Positions 1-13,090 of a stretch of DNA of 64,000 nucleotides are shown piece by piece; positions within the stretch are counted from its first letter, which is position 1, and the number at the start of each line of letters is the position of its first letter. Source of the DNA: Ashinkailepas kermadecensis (Eukaryota; Arthropoda; Thecostraca; Neolepadidae); the NCBI GenBank assembly GCA_034440615.1, contig JAOTOM010004616.1:1-64000 (forward strand). Reading direction: 5' to 3'. Made by a program: the position numbers and the translations under genes. The notes under the pieces were generated by a model. It did no database searches. It saw only the letters and a program-made list of their open reading frames with translations, and was not told where the DNA came from.

Positions 1-899
1 TGTTACATTACGGTCAAATTGTTAACCCTTTGACTGCCACAGCCGAAGTCTGTCGAATTTCGTCTGCATGCGCCGCAGGTGTAACTCTCCGGAGTTACAC
101 ACTCACAGCCCTCCGGAGTCCCCGGCGGGCTGCCCATTGCCATATCTCGAAGAGTGATCACCTGTCAGACCTTCCCTGCGGTCTGATACCTGATCCCCTC
201 GCGCCGGTTCGGCTGTCGGAGGGTGCCGCGTTTCGTGGCGTGGTGGCGTGTCGGTAGTACCGGGCTGCGGGGAAGATATGGCATTGACCAGCATGGCGCT
301 TAGCGACCGGTCCCAGAACGGAGCTACATATTTTCGAACTGTTGCAGATTGAGCGAAATGCTGATATTGAAAGCCTCGATTCTCATGTTACGAACTTGCT
401 AGATGCCGCCCAGCTGAGGGATGAGGCATCTACATTCGACTCATCTAGCTTTCCACAGTATCTGAACATAGTTCTCGGAAAACTTGCTGAATGTATGGCG
501 GCATTGTAATATTTCAAATAGTAATGACCTGTATCGTCGTATCACTGCGACTACTCAACGGAAGTTGTGAGCATTTAAATATGTCTGGCTGGGGTCGTGG
601 GTCTTCTCACAACTCCAGTCGAGGACATTTTCTAGGCTCAACACAATATATGTCGGAACAGGCGTGCCGGTCACTATCATTCCAGCGTATCTGCATATCA
701 CCTTAGTTATGACATATAACTCACATCAACGCTCAAAACATTCGCTCATTTTGAGGCCTATATATCGACCTAACACATCAATTGGACACCCATCCTTTGT
801 AGTTTCTGTATCGTACCGCTGTAACTGTGTGGGTACAAGAAGATTACGCAATGCGGATGACAGTTTGGGGGACAGTTATCAGCTCATCTTTGAACATTC

Positions 900-2231
900 T
901 GTAACAAAGTTGGTTTGGGGCATCTAAATCCCAGCCATTCAGCCCTCCCCCACCGTTCCTGGCGCGACAAGTTTCCAGGCACATACCTGTCGCCCGCCTA
1001 TCTAGACGCTGACGAGTGAAGTCACCACTCCAGTCGAGCCGGTCAGTGGACATTGCCCTGACCTCCTCTCTTCCGGCTGACACCCGCCGCCCCGGCCGCC
1101 AGAGCTGTTACCTCGAAACCGTGCAGCCGACCGCTGTACCTACCCCCTCCCTCTCCAGCATCCCGGTGCGCCTGGTCGTCGCCTCTGCAGATGTGACCTC
1201 GAACCCCTCCCCATAACCGACCGTCGTGCCCGCCCGCCACCGCTGCACCCGAGCCCCCGGCGCGCGCCCCGCTGCCGTCGTCAGATGTGACGACAGTGGG
1301 TGATGTAGGACAAGTTATTATATTATGGGAACCCTATGGACAGGCGTGTCTGTGATGTCTATGCCAGCTGTCCAATGGGCTGCGGTGAATTGAACGTCGT
1401 GTGTCGTTAGAGTGTCGGGCGCCGTGTCGCCAGATCAGAGTGGGCTGCAGTACCGCGTGCCTCTGCCAGTCGGACGCTGTTATGGTTCACCAGCGTCCGG
1501 TGAAATGCTGACAGCTCACTGCGACGCCAGGCCGACCGGGCCTGGACGAAAGTGTTGAGACAGCACCGTTTCCCACGGAGGGACCGGTTGTGCTGAGATC
1601 AGAGATGTCTGTCTCGTGCCGCTCTGATGTCAGAGATGTCGCGCCCGCCTGTAGTAGTCCTGCTATTGTTCTCGACTCGGGGCCGACGTCCTGGCCATGC
1701 GACGCAGTAGTGACGTGTGCGGGTTGATCACGTGATAGTGACGTACTGTGAGTTACCTCGGACGCCCGCAAGGGCCCTCGGTCATTCTCGGGCTCTCTTG
1801 GAGGAACGGTCGTCGTGGGATGTCGCCCCTCTGGCGTCCGCCGCCTGGCCAGCCGCCCTGGCTCATCACTGGAGGTACGTCGGGACTCTGCCTGAGAGTT
1901 GCTGCGTCTGTTGAGATGTAATTATCTGATAGAAATAGTTGCACCTGTGTCAAAATGAAGCTATATTATTCACGTCTATATCACGCTGCGCCACCTATGT
2001 CTGATCTTCGTTGGCATTTGTCTGTTGACTAATTCGCACAATATAGAAGTGCTGGCTTTGGAGGTGCGTGTCAAGAGATGTGAGATCAGAGCTCTGAGAT
2101 GAGTCGGAGCCATTATTGAAAACATAACCGGGGTTTTAAATATCGCAAACGCTGAGGTACCCTAGACTATTCTACGAGCCGAAAATGAAGGTTTACCCCA
2201 TAAGCAGAGGGGCAGAAAACCCTTTTTTACA
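900..2231. mobile_element. 1.33-kb insertion with short TIRs and ATTC target duplication
   Basis: The inverted duplication is interrupted exactly here. The flanks are ATTC at 896-899 and ATTC at 2232-2235, and the partner copy near 58020-58040 is continuous across the site. The ends are near-perfect inverted repeats: TGTAACAAAG at 900-909, and the complement of 2222-2231 reads TGTAAAAAAG. The inside is GC-rich from about 940 to 1290 and has no recognisable protein, so it looks like a non-autonomous DNA transposon. The superfamily is not assigned; a 4-bp target duplication fits several. Confidence 0.65.
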
Positions 2232-2324
2232 ATTCGTTTTTCTCACCCACGAACCGGTATCCATTACGAGATTGTCTACTCCGCGTAATGCCACAATATA
2301 TGTTGGAATATAATGATATATATG

Positions 2325-2350
2325 CTCAGTGGCGGAGCCAGGATCTTCTA
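2325..2350 (+). other. hAT-like terminal motif (CAGTGGCGGAGCCAGG)
   Basis: The sequence CAGTGGCGGAGCCAGG resembles the ends of many hAT-type non-autonomous elements. It is also present, inverted, in the partner copy near 57925-57945, so any insertion it marks predates the duplication. No opposite end was identified. Confidence 0.3.
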
Positions 2351-2869
2351 AAGTGGGGCTCACCTAAAAAATGACATCACATTGAACATGTGTTCGCCGC
2401 GCTTGAAGCGCGGAAACTTTTGGTTTTGCGCGATGAGAATCCCACAAGTTCTTGTTCGATCTCATATGTTTTTGGTTCCTAAGGGCGTGACGGCCCCCTT
2501 GGCTGCGCTTCTGTACATGCGAATGTCATATCCTTAGTATTCGCTATTCATTTTTGACCTGGGAATGTGCTAGAAAAGTGCAAGCACCTGGGTATGACTA
2601 AGCCTGCCGTGTAGTCAGGTCACCAAACCATTCGAAGGTAAATACTCGAACCTAACGATGCTCTGTGTTTCACAATTTTATGTCCAGCAAATCCTGCAAA
2701 GAGTTTAAAACGCATATGTGAGTAGAACAACGGTCATCCATTTGCATCCTCTTTGCATCCAACCAATTTCCACCCGCCCACGCCCGAGATCCAGCACTAC
2801 TATTCATTGAGAATGTGAGCATGCCGAGGAATCCAGCGGTCTATCTCTTGTAACCAGGGGCGTGTCGCC

Positions 2870-4880
2870 ACCGGGGGGGAGGGCAGCGGGGTAAGTCGCC
2901 CCCTCCATGCCGTAAGATAACGTTCGGTGCCTCAAAAGTTCGCGTCTGGGCCCCTGAAAATCACACTAGGGTCGCCAGAAAAGTCGAGCCCGGATACTCG
3001 AAAATCACGATATGAGCCCCAAAAGAGCCGGAGCACCTGAAAATCACGCTGAACTTGGGGTATCAAAAACTCACGCTCGAACCCTGAAAATCACGTTAGG
3101 GACACGACAGGTTGTACCGGGCCCCAAGAGTCCCATCGCTGCCAAAAAAATGAAGCCTGGGCAACGAAATACAATCCGGACATGGATAATCACCCTGGGG
3201 CTCCAACAATATCGCCAAAAGCCTCCAAAACGTATTGGACCTCACAAAAGTGTCCAGGCCGCTAAAGCTCGCGCTATGGATCCAAGCAAATGACATCGGG
3301 ACCCAAAAGCTCACACTTGGACTACAAAAAAAGTCGCCTCGCAGACCTAGAAAATCACACTGGAGGCCCAAATTGTCGCGCCTGGCCACCAGAGTTGCAG
3401 CTGCCCCCCCAAAAAAAAACTCAATTAATACCAGGAATGTCACTCTGCGGCCTCAAAAATCGAGTCAAAATCCCCCAAAACCAGTTATTCCCCGGAAAAA
3501 ACGTGCCAGGGCACCAAAAATATCCGAAGTATCCGGATATCCGGGTGAACGAAGAATCATACCGGGGCCTAAAAATATCCCAATAAGGGCCTTTAAAAAT
3601 AGAACTCGATCTCCAAAAAAGATCACGAGACTCGATCGTATTGACCTCAGCACCGGAAAATTCAGAACAGATCCGGAAAATAATTATCCGAGTGGATTTT
3701 CTACTCCGAAAGGTGCCATGGCCTAAAAACCTTCAGTAGCCGCAGTGGCATATCAAAGGGACAAATATCCCTTCCTCTTGAGAGGGTAAGCTCCCAAGAA
3801 TCATGCCGAAGCCCCCACATGTTGCGCTGTGGCTACCAAAATTTGCGTCGGTCCACCAGAATTCGCGTAGGGGGCTCCAAAGAAATCCAACGGGCCACAG
3901 AAAACTCGCTACGAGGCCCAAGAATTTGCAACAGGAACCACCAAAATTGCGCTGGGGCCACAGCTAAATACAACGCAGCCCGCAAACTCCAACCGGTCCC
4001 CCAAATATCGTGCTCGGGACCTACAATTCCCGTCGGTAGTCCCGAAAACTTGGTCTGGGCATAACAAATTCACGTCGGGCTCCCCAAAATTCGCGTCTAG
4101 GGTCCCATATACGCACAGTGTGACCACAAAATCGCATCGGTACCATAATAAAATCAAACTGGAGCCCTCCAAAATAACGATGGATTCCGAAAAATAAATG
4201 TCCGAGTAGGGAAAATGGTTCTGGAGTACCGAATATAGCACCAGATACCTTCACAAATCGCGTATGGCCACGAAAAAAAACGTACCGGAGCTCGAAAATC
4301 GAGGCGGGATGCAAAAAATATGGCGCTAGGGGGCCCGAAAATCAGGCAGGGATTCGGACTTCTAAAAAAATCCAGCAAGGATCCACAAAATCACATCGAA
4401 CCCAGAAAACGGGCGTTGGGTCACCGACACCACGCGCCTGGGCGCGAAAAGTCGCGCCAGGACCCCTAAAAATCGAAACGAAGTCCCAAAATTGTACTGG
4501 GGCCCCACAAATGTGCGCCAGAAGCGCCAAATAAGCACAGCGGAACCCTGAGAGCACAACGTAAGCCGAAAATACACCTGGCCATCCAAAACGCACAGAG
4601 TCTCGCAAAAAGCGACAGAGCCTTAAACATGCGCTGCAGCCCTAAATATACACACCGGGAGCTCTAAAAAATACACCGGAAGCTTTCAAAGCACACAGAG
4701 GTCATGAGACCGCATAAGGGCATGATAAAGAGTCTGGGCCGCAAAAAAGGAGCATGGTCCCAAAAAAGAACAAATAGACCGGGCACTAAATATACATATC
4801 TGGATCTTCGAAAACGTCCCGGTACCTAAAACAAATTATCGGTGCTTAAAGAAAAACAAACCCTAAAACGAGCAGGGGTT
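2870..4880. repeat. Irregular tandem repeat of ~30-bp units
   Basis: The block is built of degenerate units of roughly 25-40 bp. Each has a GC-rich start ending in ggnnccc, followed by an A-run and a tcncgc-like core (for example ccccaaaagagccgg, cctgaaaatcacgct, ccccaagagtcccat). Spacing is variable and units have diverged strongly. Several long translations on both strands, such as 3235-3726 and 4241-3909, are by-products of the repeat. The first ~600 bp match 56890-57490 inverted. A short related block lies at 50930-51060. Confidence 0.75.
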
Positions 4881-7149
4881 TCGAAAATGTGTTGGGCACC
4901 TATTATATATGGATTGCAGTCCTAAGACACATCCGTAGACGAAGAAAGACTCAATGGGTCCAAAAAGACCACTGATGTAGGGCCTCGGTTCGGTAGACAA
5001 TCTGGGAGCATATTTAACCAAACGTGCATCAAGGCTCAGCGGATATCGACATTTCCTAACCAGCAGAAAATGTGGGAAGTATAGAAATAACGATCGAACT
5101 TGATTAATCGAATTTTCGCAGCGAACATCCATACGAAGCATTCCATCGCGCCAAATATGGCGCAAGTCTAGCATGTGGCAGCAATTAGCATAACTTAGGA
5201 GGCCCAGCAGAAACCGTAGCATCGCACGATGTGTGGCGAATGCCCCAAATGCGCAAGATGGGTGTGCACGTGCACGAACATTGGCGTAGTGGCGACCTGG
5301 TGCTATGAACTGGAATGCCTGAACTTGGGAAATTTACATTTTAAGTTGATTTGCATAGGTGTAAGTTCAGCAGTGTGAAGTGACTTATCAAGGGATACCA
5401 AAAGAAAACATTGAACAGGGTGGGAAGTTAGAGATGAAATCCGACGACTCAGAAACGATGGTGGTAGATTAGGCTCCTCCACATAATAATTCATTTGGTC
5501 ACCGGTCATTTTATTTAAAGAAGGTCCCGTTTAAAAAAAAGAGTGATCGAAATGCGAGGACTTCTTTAATGGGGGTAGGTGGGCTCCCTCCAAATCCGTT
5601 TGCCCCCCGCCCCCTGACACAAATTATAGGTAGGTCACTGATCCCCTCAATAATTTTCAGAAACATGGGCATGGGTTTCATTGCCCATGGGGGCAAACTA
5701 ACATTGAAAGAGTAAATTTACATACAAAATTCACAAGCATACAAAAGAACACCCATGCCCCCATTTAAAATGAGAGGAATGACGGTTCAAAATGCATCTT
5801 CTTACTACAAACTTGCTTTCAGTGATTACAGCCTGTATGATTAGAAGCTAGCTTCAATACCTTTCCAACGACGTCATTTATGAAACGGTACACCACAGCG
5901 AAAAGCATGGGCTTGAGGGCGTGGAATTGGAAGGTTTTGCGTTATTTATGCATTGTCAGTTATGCATTGTTGTTCAATGCTTGTCCTTGCCGTGAATTTA
6001 TTCGCTGAGGATTTATTGTTGTATCTTGTGTGCCAGGTGCCTTGCAGCCAGCAGCAAATGTTATAAAAATCAATAAAGCCATGAGATGGTGATCAGAAAA
6101 CCAATTCAGTCAGCCCAGTCGCTCTAACACTGGGAGGTTTACTCTGTGACTGATGGCAAGTGCGCTGTGGTGTCATGGAGGGACAAGAAAACGGTGACCC
6201 TCATCACTGCCGAACATGACGCCAGTACCACTACTGTGACCTGCCGTCAAAGCCAGGCACGAGTAAAACTTGTGTGCGTGCCAGCATACAACTGAACGAT
6301 GCTGACCAGCTGGACCAGAATATAGTATATTACGCTCACATGCGCAAGTCAATGAAGTGGACAAAAAAGCATTTTAGCGGATCATGCAGTCAACACTTTT
6401 CAACGTGCACGTCATGACTACTTCCAACAGCTCGCCTGTCACAGGGAAGTGATCGAAGCAGCAATCGAGATGTGGCTGGGCGATCACTATCTATCTAGCA
6501 CCATTCATCTGATATTGCATAACACACTCCTCAACAAGTCCAAACTCCTACAATCATGCCCCATTGTGCTACCATAGCCAATCTCGTCAGAATTACATAC
6601 ACGAAGGTCGGTGCTGAACCCACAGCTAGGTACACTCACTGCTAGTATAATGCTCAATTTATCAGCGTGATCTAAAACATAGAGGTCCTAGCTCCAACAA
6701 TAACACAGGGACCACCCTAAAGGAACCTGCACAATACACACCTACTAGCATAAGTCCTATTTTATGCCCAGAAAGGGAAGATCAGAGGTGCACAAAACGT
6801 CCAGAATGTCACCTACAAGCATTGAAACCCATAAATCTGTCACATTTCGAAACTTTCGGATTTTACCTAACCTACTCCGATAGCACAGGTCCCCCAAACG
6901 GTATAGCACAGGTCTCCAATAGCACACGTCGCCGCAATCGAACCCTATCAATTGTCACGGCGTATCTGTGACAGCCTTCGGCGCCATGGTTCAGCCTAAT
7001 GGACTTGGCGCGTGCAGCCGATATTCTGCACCGGGATCTGCCCCACAAGATCTGCGCTGCCGATCGGGATCTGCGCTGCCGAATGTCCGGTTCCGAAATT
7101 GCAGTGATATCTTACCGAAATATAAGCGAATAGAGTTTGTGAAATAACC
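4881..7149. other. No gene recognised
   Basis: Mixed-composition intergenic DNA. Translations are short and show no family signal. A stretch at about 5575-5630 (ccctccaaatccg and a C-rich run) resembles, inverted, 58510-58570 inside the hAT-like element, so part of this region is transposon debris. Confidence 0.5.
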
Positions 7150-7933
7150 ATACCTCCCTTCGCTGATCGCACGGATACGCCACGGAGTACGGACGCTGAC
7201 GACAGAACCGAGAACTCGCGGAAGAACGAGTCTCCGAAGACGCCAGCTACCATCGCCGCAGCTCACCTACCGACCAGCCGCCTACCGCCAGCCATCAACC
7301 ACCTGCCACCTGCCACCACACACACGAAGCCTCAATCACCAATACACTCACACGCACCAAGCATCAAACCACACCTCCCCGCGCCATCGATATCTCCTCC
7401 TCCTCCACTCAAACACTAACCTCAACCTACCTCTCCTAAAACTGAATATATCTCCAGCCAAGCCTCTTCAAGCCTTCAAGCCTTCAAGCCTTCGACTCTC
7501 CAAGTCTTCAAGTCCTCAACTACCTCTTCAAGACCTTCATCTGTGCAACTGTGCTAGTGCTGTGCCACATCTTCTACGCCGCATACATCTACGGATCTTC
7601 CTCGTCTACAAGGTCAGTCCGGCGGTGCTGCCAAACCCTCCCACCCCGGGCTCCCTCCACCACACTCCCTATTTTCCCTCTAGTGCCCTCTACACGATCT
7701 TTATCTGATCTTTCTGACCGTGCTCTCTTCACGCACATTCTCCGATTTCTTTGTGTTCTCTTCGGCTTTTCTGCCCCTCTTTTACAATCTGTCGGGCTTC
7801 CTTCACGCCCTTCTATACCCTCCGCCAGCTATTGTACTGTTCTGAGTTGCACACACACCTGCCACAACGCACCTTTTCCCAACACCACATACATCACAGA
7901 CGCATACAAGAACCCACGGACCCACAGACAATT

Positions 7934-9210
7934 ATGGACAACGACACCACAACCACAGGCGAATTCTTCATCTGCCGCCGGGGAGACGGGGAGTCCATGG
8001 GCTCCCTCGACCCCTGGCGGGTAGATGAAGAATTCGCCACCTACACGGGAGCGCCCCTACACGCCAAATTACTCAGATCAGGAGCGCTCCTCATACGAGC
8101 AAATTCCAACATCGACGCACGCCTCCTACCTACCATACACGCCATACTTAATATCCCGGTCTCCATCACCCCCGCTACACACCTAAGCACCTCGCAGGGA
8201 ACCATCATGGCTAGAGAGCTGGCCGGTATATCGGCGGACGTCCTGGTCGAGAGGCTCCTCGACCAGGGTGTCACCGCCGTGTACCGGCCGGCCCCAAGAA
8301 ACACACGCACCACAGGACTTCACATACTCACGTTCAACAGACGCACACCACCAAAACACATCAAAGCAGGCTACCTTAGATATCAAGTCAACCCACGCGC
8401 ACCCCTCCCGCGACGCTGTGCCAAATGCCAGCGCTATGGCCACCCAAAGGGGGTGGGGGGGGGCACAGCACCACTCATACATGCGGGAACTGCGCGCAGC
8501 CACACCCTACAGACCAGTGCAAGAGCGGCGAGCGCAGCTGCGCCGCCTGCGGGGAAGACCACGCGGCATCGGACGGGGGCTGCCCCCGATGGCAGGCGGA
8601 GCGGGAGGTGCTCCGCCAAGTCCACCTCGGGGACATGGCCCTGCCCGACGCCAGAGCGGTGGTCTTCGGCCCGCGGGCGACGTGGCCAACTCGCCGCACA
8701 GAGCCGAGGAACCACAACACACCAGCACCACCACTCTCTTACATAGAATACCCGGCTCTGCCCATACCAACACAGCGCAAGCAGCCCAAACTCACAACAA
8801 ACAGACACACCAACACCGACCAACACTAACACACACAAGAAACACCCCACAACACCAGGACACCCCACTACCCACAGACCACTCCAAGCACCACCACCCA
8901 TCCCAAACCGCCCACTGGCACCTACTCCACCCTGCCACCCACCATCGTCACCACCCTACCAACCAGAAGCCTCAACATGCCCACAAACTTCACACACATC
9001 GGCCACATCACTGGCACAACACTCACACACAGACACCGGATCAGAGCAAACGGACACCGAACACACCATGACCGACTCAGACGTCACAATCCCCTTCACA
9101 CCAACACCATCCCCCTCTCAACCACAAGAACCACAACGGCCAACGAAAAACACAAGCAAAAACCATCACCCAAAAGACCACTCACCCGCGCTAACACCCA
9201 CAGACAATGA
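7934..9210 (+). pseudogene. ORF1 Gag-like protein of LINE copy A (frameshifted)
   Basis: This is an RNA-binding, chaperone-type protein of an I-group LINE. The start is the ATG at 7934, just before the GEFFICRRGDGESMGSLDPW block, which copy B shares in the form GDFFLCRRGDGEPMGSLDPW. An N-terminal Gag-like domain (LLRSGALLIRANSN) is followed by cysteine-histidine knuckles: CAKCQRYGH, CGNCAQPHPTDQC and CAACGEDHAASDGGC. The reading frame changes in the G-rich run 8449-8463, inside the first knuckle. An in-frame stop follows at 8827. The same frame then runs His/Thr/Pro-rich to the TGA at 9208-9210, which overlaps the ATG of ORF2. Confidence 0.75.
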
Positions 9211-12200
9211 GTACAATACTACAATGGAACACGCACGGACTCATTAGACACTGGCCAGAATTCAAACACTATACACTACAAACAAACCACACTGCACTAT
9301 GCCTGCAAGAAACTCACTTCAAACTCAACGACCCCTATCAATTCAATATCCGCCACTACACACTATACAGACAAGACACACACACCTCACACAGATCAGG
9401 CGGTGTCTGCACCTACATTAGGAACACAACACCGCACCGCCTGATACACTTTAACACCACATCAAACATACTCCTCACCGAAATACACCTCCACAACACA
9501 GCCTACATACTCATCAACATCTACGACCCCCATCAAGCAACACAGAACCTCTTTCGGAATTAAATAAACCACTTGACCAAATTACCACTCCAGTCATAAT
9601 AGTTGGAGATTTCAACTCTCATCACCCACTATGGGACACACGAACGACACGACCCGACCACAAAGCACACTTACTCATCACTCTAGCAACACAACACAAT
9701 CTCGCAGTACTCAACACCGGATCACCAATATACCTCGTCCCAATTAACTCCCAACTCCCCACGACCCCTGACGTAACCCTGGTATCCTCACGCATAGCCC
9801 TTACCCTATCATGGACCTCCGATCCCGATCCTCATTTCAGCGACCACGCGCCCATAACTATTACCTTTAACCAAATCCCGACCACCACCCAATCCACCCA
9901 CGGGCCGATGGAACCTCAGAAAAGCATCCTGGACACCCTTTTCAGAATCCATAGCCGCACAAACAGCACACAACCCACACCTCACACCAGAGCAATTTGC
10001 ACACATCCTCATCACCACAGCACACCAACACATACCACAAGCAAAAACACGCCATCAACACAGACCTCGCGCGGCACCCTGGTGGAGCGACGAATGCCAC
10101 CGGACGGTCCGCGCGAGGAATCACGCACGGCACAGACACGAAAGACACCGCACACCGGAAACACTCACAGTATACAAACAACTCAGAGCAGCCTGCAAAA
10201 GAACCATTAAAAATTCCAAAAAGACCTCCTGGAATAAATTTTGCAATCAATTTAACAGATTCACCCCTCTCGGCGAAATTTGGACACTTCTTGGAACATT
10301 TCAACACCGACAAAGACCACAAATCAAAGCCATCACACTCATACATAACGTCACCACCACAGATCCACAAACAATAGCAAACATTTTCGCACACAACTAT
10401 CACATTAGGTCATCCACACTCCCACGACACCCCCCCCCCCACCCCCACTCAGACACATACGCCCCAATCTTTACAACACTAGGTTTACACTCACAGAATT
10501 ACAAACAGCAATCGCACAAACAGGAACCACAAGCGTAGGACCAGACAACATACACTATTCATTCTTCAAACACCTCCCAACACAAGCACTACACACCTTA
10601 CTCGACACCTACAACACCGCATGGACAACACATACATACCCATAATCTTGGCTACACGCTTTGCTCATTCCTATCCCTAAACCAAACACTGACCCAACCC
10701 TATGCGACTCCTACCGTCCTATCGTAGTAACCAGCTGTTTTCACAAATTCTTCGAACGCCTTGTCAAAAAACGCCTCCACTACATTATTTAAACACAAAA
10801 ACTAATATATCCTATGCAATCAGGCTCTCCCTAACAGCTCCTGTCTTGACAACCTTACCTACCTCATCACTCACATCCAGGAAGCAGCGGCAAAGAAACG
10901 CCGTACCGTCGCCGTCTCCCTGGATCTCAAACAAGCCTATAACACTATCAACATCACAGCACTCTTACAACACCTATACAACTTAGACATACAGGGTAGA
11001 TCTACACTACCTCCATTTCGACTTACTAAAACGATCATTTCAAGTAAAATTGGGCCCCAAACTTCAGACATTAAATTCCCCTCAACCGGCTTAATGCAAG
11101 TCTCCGTTTTAAGTCCCCTTCTCTTTATTCTAGGCCTAAAGTCAGTCATCACTGACAATTTCCCGACCAAAATCGCAATTTACGCAGATGACATTGTAAT
11201 CTGGACATCACATGAAACACCCAACAACGCATTAGGAACACTACAAAGAGCACTATCAGAACTACACAACAAACTAGCCTTACTTAACTTACACATAGCA
11301 CCACACAAATCGAAATGTATGCTATTTGGCTACACTCGATACACAAACTTACAGCCACTAAAAATAGACTACACACCCATACCATTTGTAACCACGTCAA
11401 AATTCCTAGGCATCACACGACTCACCTTTCGGCCCCACATTCTAAATATTCAAAAACGCGCCTCAAAAAGAATAAACCTATTACGAGCACTTTCTGGCAG
11501 ACACTGGGGATCAGACCGAAATACACTACTGACATTATACAAAGCAATCATTCGACCAATCATGGAATACGGATCCCCACTCTTTGAAAACGCAGCCAAA
11601 TCAAATATCCACGTCCAAGACACACTATAACGCCAATGCCTAAAAATAGCTACCGGAGCATACATCACTACACCTTACCTCGCACTTCACATATACAACC
11701 ACATACCAGAACTCAAACACAGACGCACAGAAGCACTACTTAGATACCACTACAAAACACAACTCGTCAAACAACACCCATGCACTGAAGCACTCAAAAT
11801 CCGCACCAAACGCATACACCAACGTATGAAAAAATCACGACTTAAAACCACAATAGGATGTCGCATACACCAACATGCAAATAGTCCTCAAATCACACTC
11901 CTCACAACACAACTACTCCCACCACCCACAGTGTTTTGTGGGTGCATGGTGGAAACACCAAGCACCCACAAAACACTTCCTCATAGACAAACCGAAACAC
12001 ACACACACAGACGCAGAAATACAACTATTCCTACAATTCACAGCACAACACGCAAACTATAATATCATATTCACAGACGGATCCAAAACACCCACACAGC
12101 AGACGGGCTCAGCGGCGGTGCTATGCACCAATACAGCACCGCCCCGAGTCATCTTGCGTGCCCGTCTGCACGACACAGTATGCACATACACAGCAGAACT

Positions 12201-12890
12201 CTACGCAATCTTCTCGGCTTACTCCACCATCTATAGCACACAAATGGAACACAAATAGCATAGCCACAGACGCAAAATCAGCACTACAAAGCATAAAATC
12301 ATACACCAAATTCAAACATCCACTCATCCCAAAATACTTTACATACTTTTAAAAAACTAAACATCCAACAATGCCCACTACTTCTCTGGATCCCAAGACA
12401 CACAAACATACACGGTAATGAACACGCAGACACAGAAGCAAACCTAGCCACAACACTACATCAAACCACGCAATGCCCATACTCACAATCAGACTACTAT
12501 CCCACAATACGCCAAACCCTCAACAAACACATACAACAAACCTGGGACTGAACAATAACACAACTCCACGAAATACACCCCAAACACGAACAATGGCACT
12601 CCATCAACCAACACACCAGACTCAAAGAACGTACACTAACACGAATACGAACAGGACACACAGCACTCACACATTCATACCTCATCCTACGACAACCGCG
12701 ACCACAATGCACAACATGTCACCGAACACTTACAATCAAACACACACTCATTTACTGCAACAAATACAGCCACCAAAGACAACATATCACCAACTACTGC
12801 GCCACATACAACATCCCACTAAACCTCACTACTCTTCTCAACGACGAACATGTCTTCCACTTTCTCTCTATCACACACATACTCGAACAA
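9207..12890 (+). pseudogene. ORF2 of LINE copy A: endonuclease, reverse transcriptase, RNase H (broken)
   Basis: This enzyme nicks the target and copies the element RNA. From the ATG at 9207 the apurinic-type endonuclease begins QWNTHGL, then LQETH and GGVCTYI. After a frame change near 9563 come GDFNSHHPLW and the catalytic SDHAPI (~9838). Reverse transcriptase blocks follow: GPDNIHYSFFKHL (~10540), a SYRPIVVTSCF block (~10705), SLDLKQAYNTI (~10918), and the catalytic YADD at 11181-11192 with KSKCMLF after it. RNase H is seen as IFTDGSKT (~12066) and YTAELYAI (~12186). Stops and frame changes occur near 9563, 10650, 10790, 11628 and 12255, so this copy is dead. Confidence 0.8.
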
Positions 12891-13090
12891 CTGTAAAAAA
12901 GAAAAAAAGAAAACAGAATCGGGGAAAAAAAGGGGAAAAAGGGGAAAAAAAGAAGAAAAAAAAAGAAGAAAAGGAAATGAAATAAATATAAAAAGATGTT
13001 ACAAAAGAGAAAGAAAAAATGAACAAAATACCCAAAAACGAACAGATAAACATGATACTGATAAAAAAAGAAAAGAAAAGAAAACAATAT
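12890..13090 (+). repeat. A/AG-rich 3' tail of LINE copy A
   Basis: About 200 bases of A-runs broken by G (gaaaaaaagaaaac, ggggaaaaagggg). They follow the end of the ORF2 remnant, as expected at a LINE 3' end. Translations of this block are Lys/Phe-rich artefacts. Confidence 0.6.

Larger units (their letters stand above)
118..3480 (+). repeat. Left copy of long inverted duplication
   Basis: Read in reverse complement, this stretch matches 56890-60225 block by block and in order: 118-300 with 60050-60225, 300-900 with 58020-58428 plus 59114-59172, 2232-2830 with 57530-58020, and 2870-3480 with 56890-57490. The match was made by eye and is imperfect (many substitutions and small indels), so the duplication is not recent. 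The left copy is interrupted at 900-2231 by an insertion absent from the right copy. No gene is recognised inside it. It may be two copies of one long mobile repeat or a true segmental duplication. Confidence 0.8.
7150..13090 (+). mobile_element. I-like non-LTR retrotransposon, copy A (decayed)
   Basis: A nearly full-length LINE in order: 5' leader rich in CAC/CAA, ORF1 (Gag-like with zinc knuckles), ORF2 with endonuclease, reverse transcriptase and RNase H, then an A/AG-rich tail at 12895-13085. Copy B (16047-17940) matches the 5' part and copy C (37957-39225) the middle. The 5' limit is approximate, set from similarity of the leader (ccacctgccacctgcc near 7300) to copy B. Several frameshifts and stops make it inactive. 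An RNase H domain after the RT places it in the I group rather than CR1 or RTE. Confidence 0.8.

Noticed and set aside
3235..4378. Several 70-160-residue ORFs on both strands
   Set aside because: Generated by the degenerate tandem repeat; no family resemblance and repeat-like composition.
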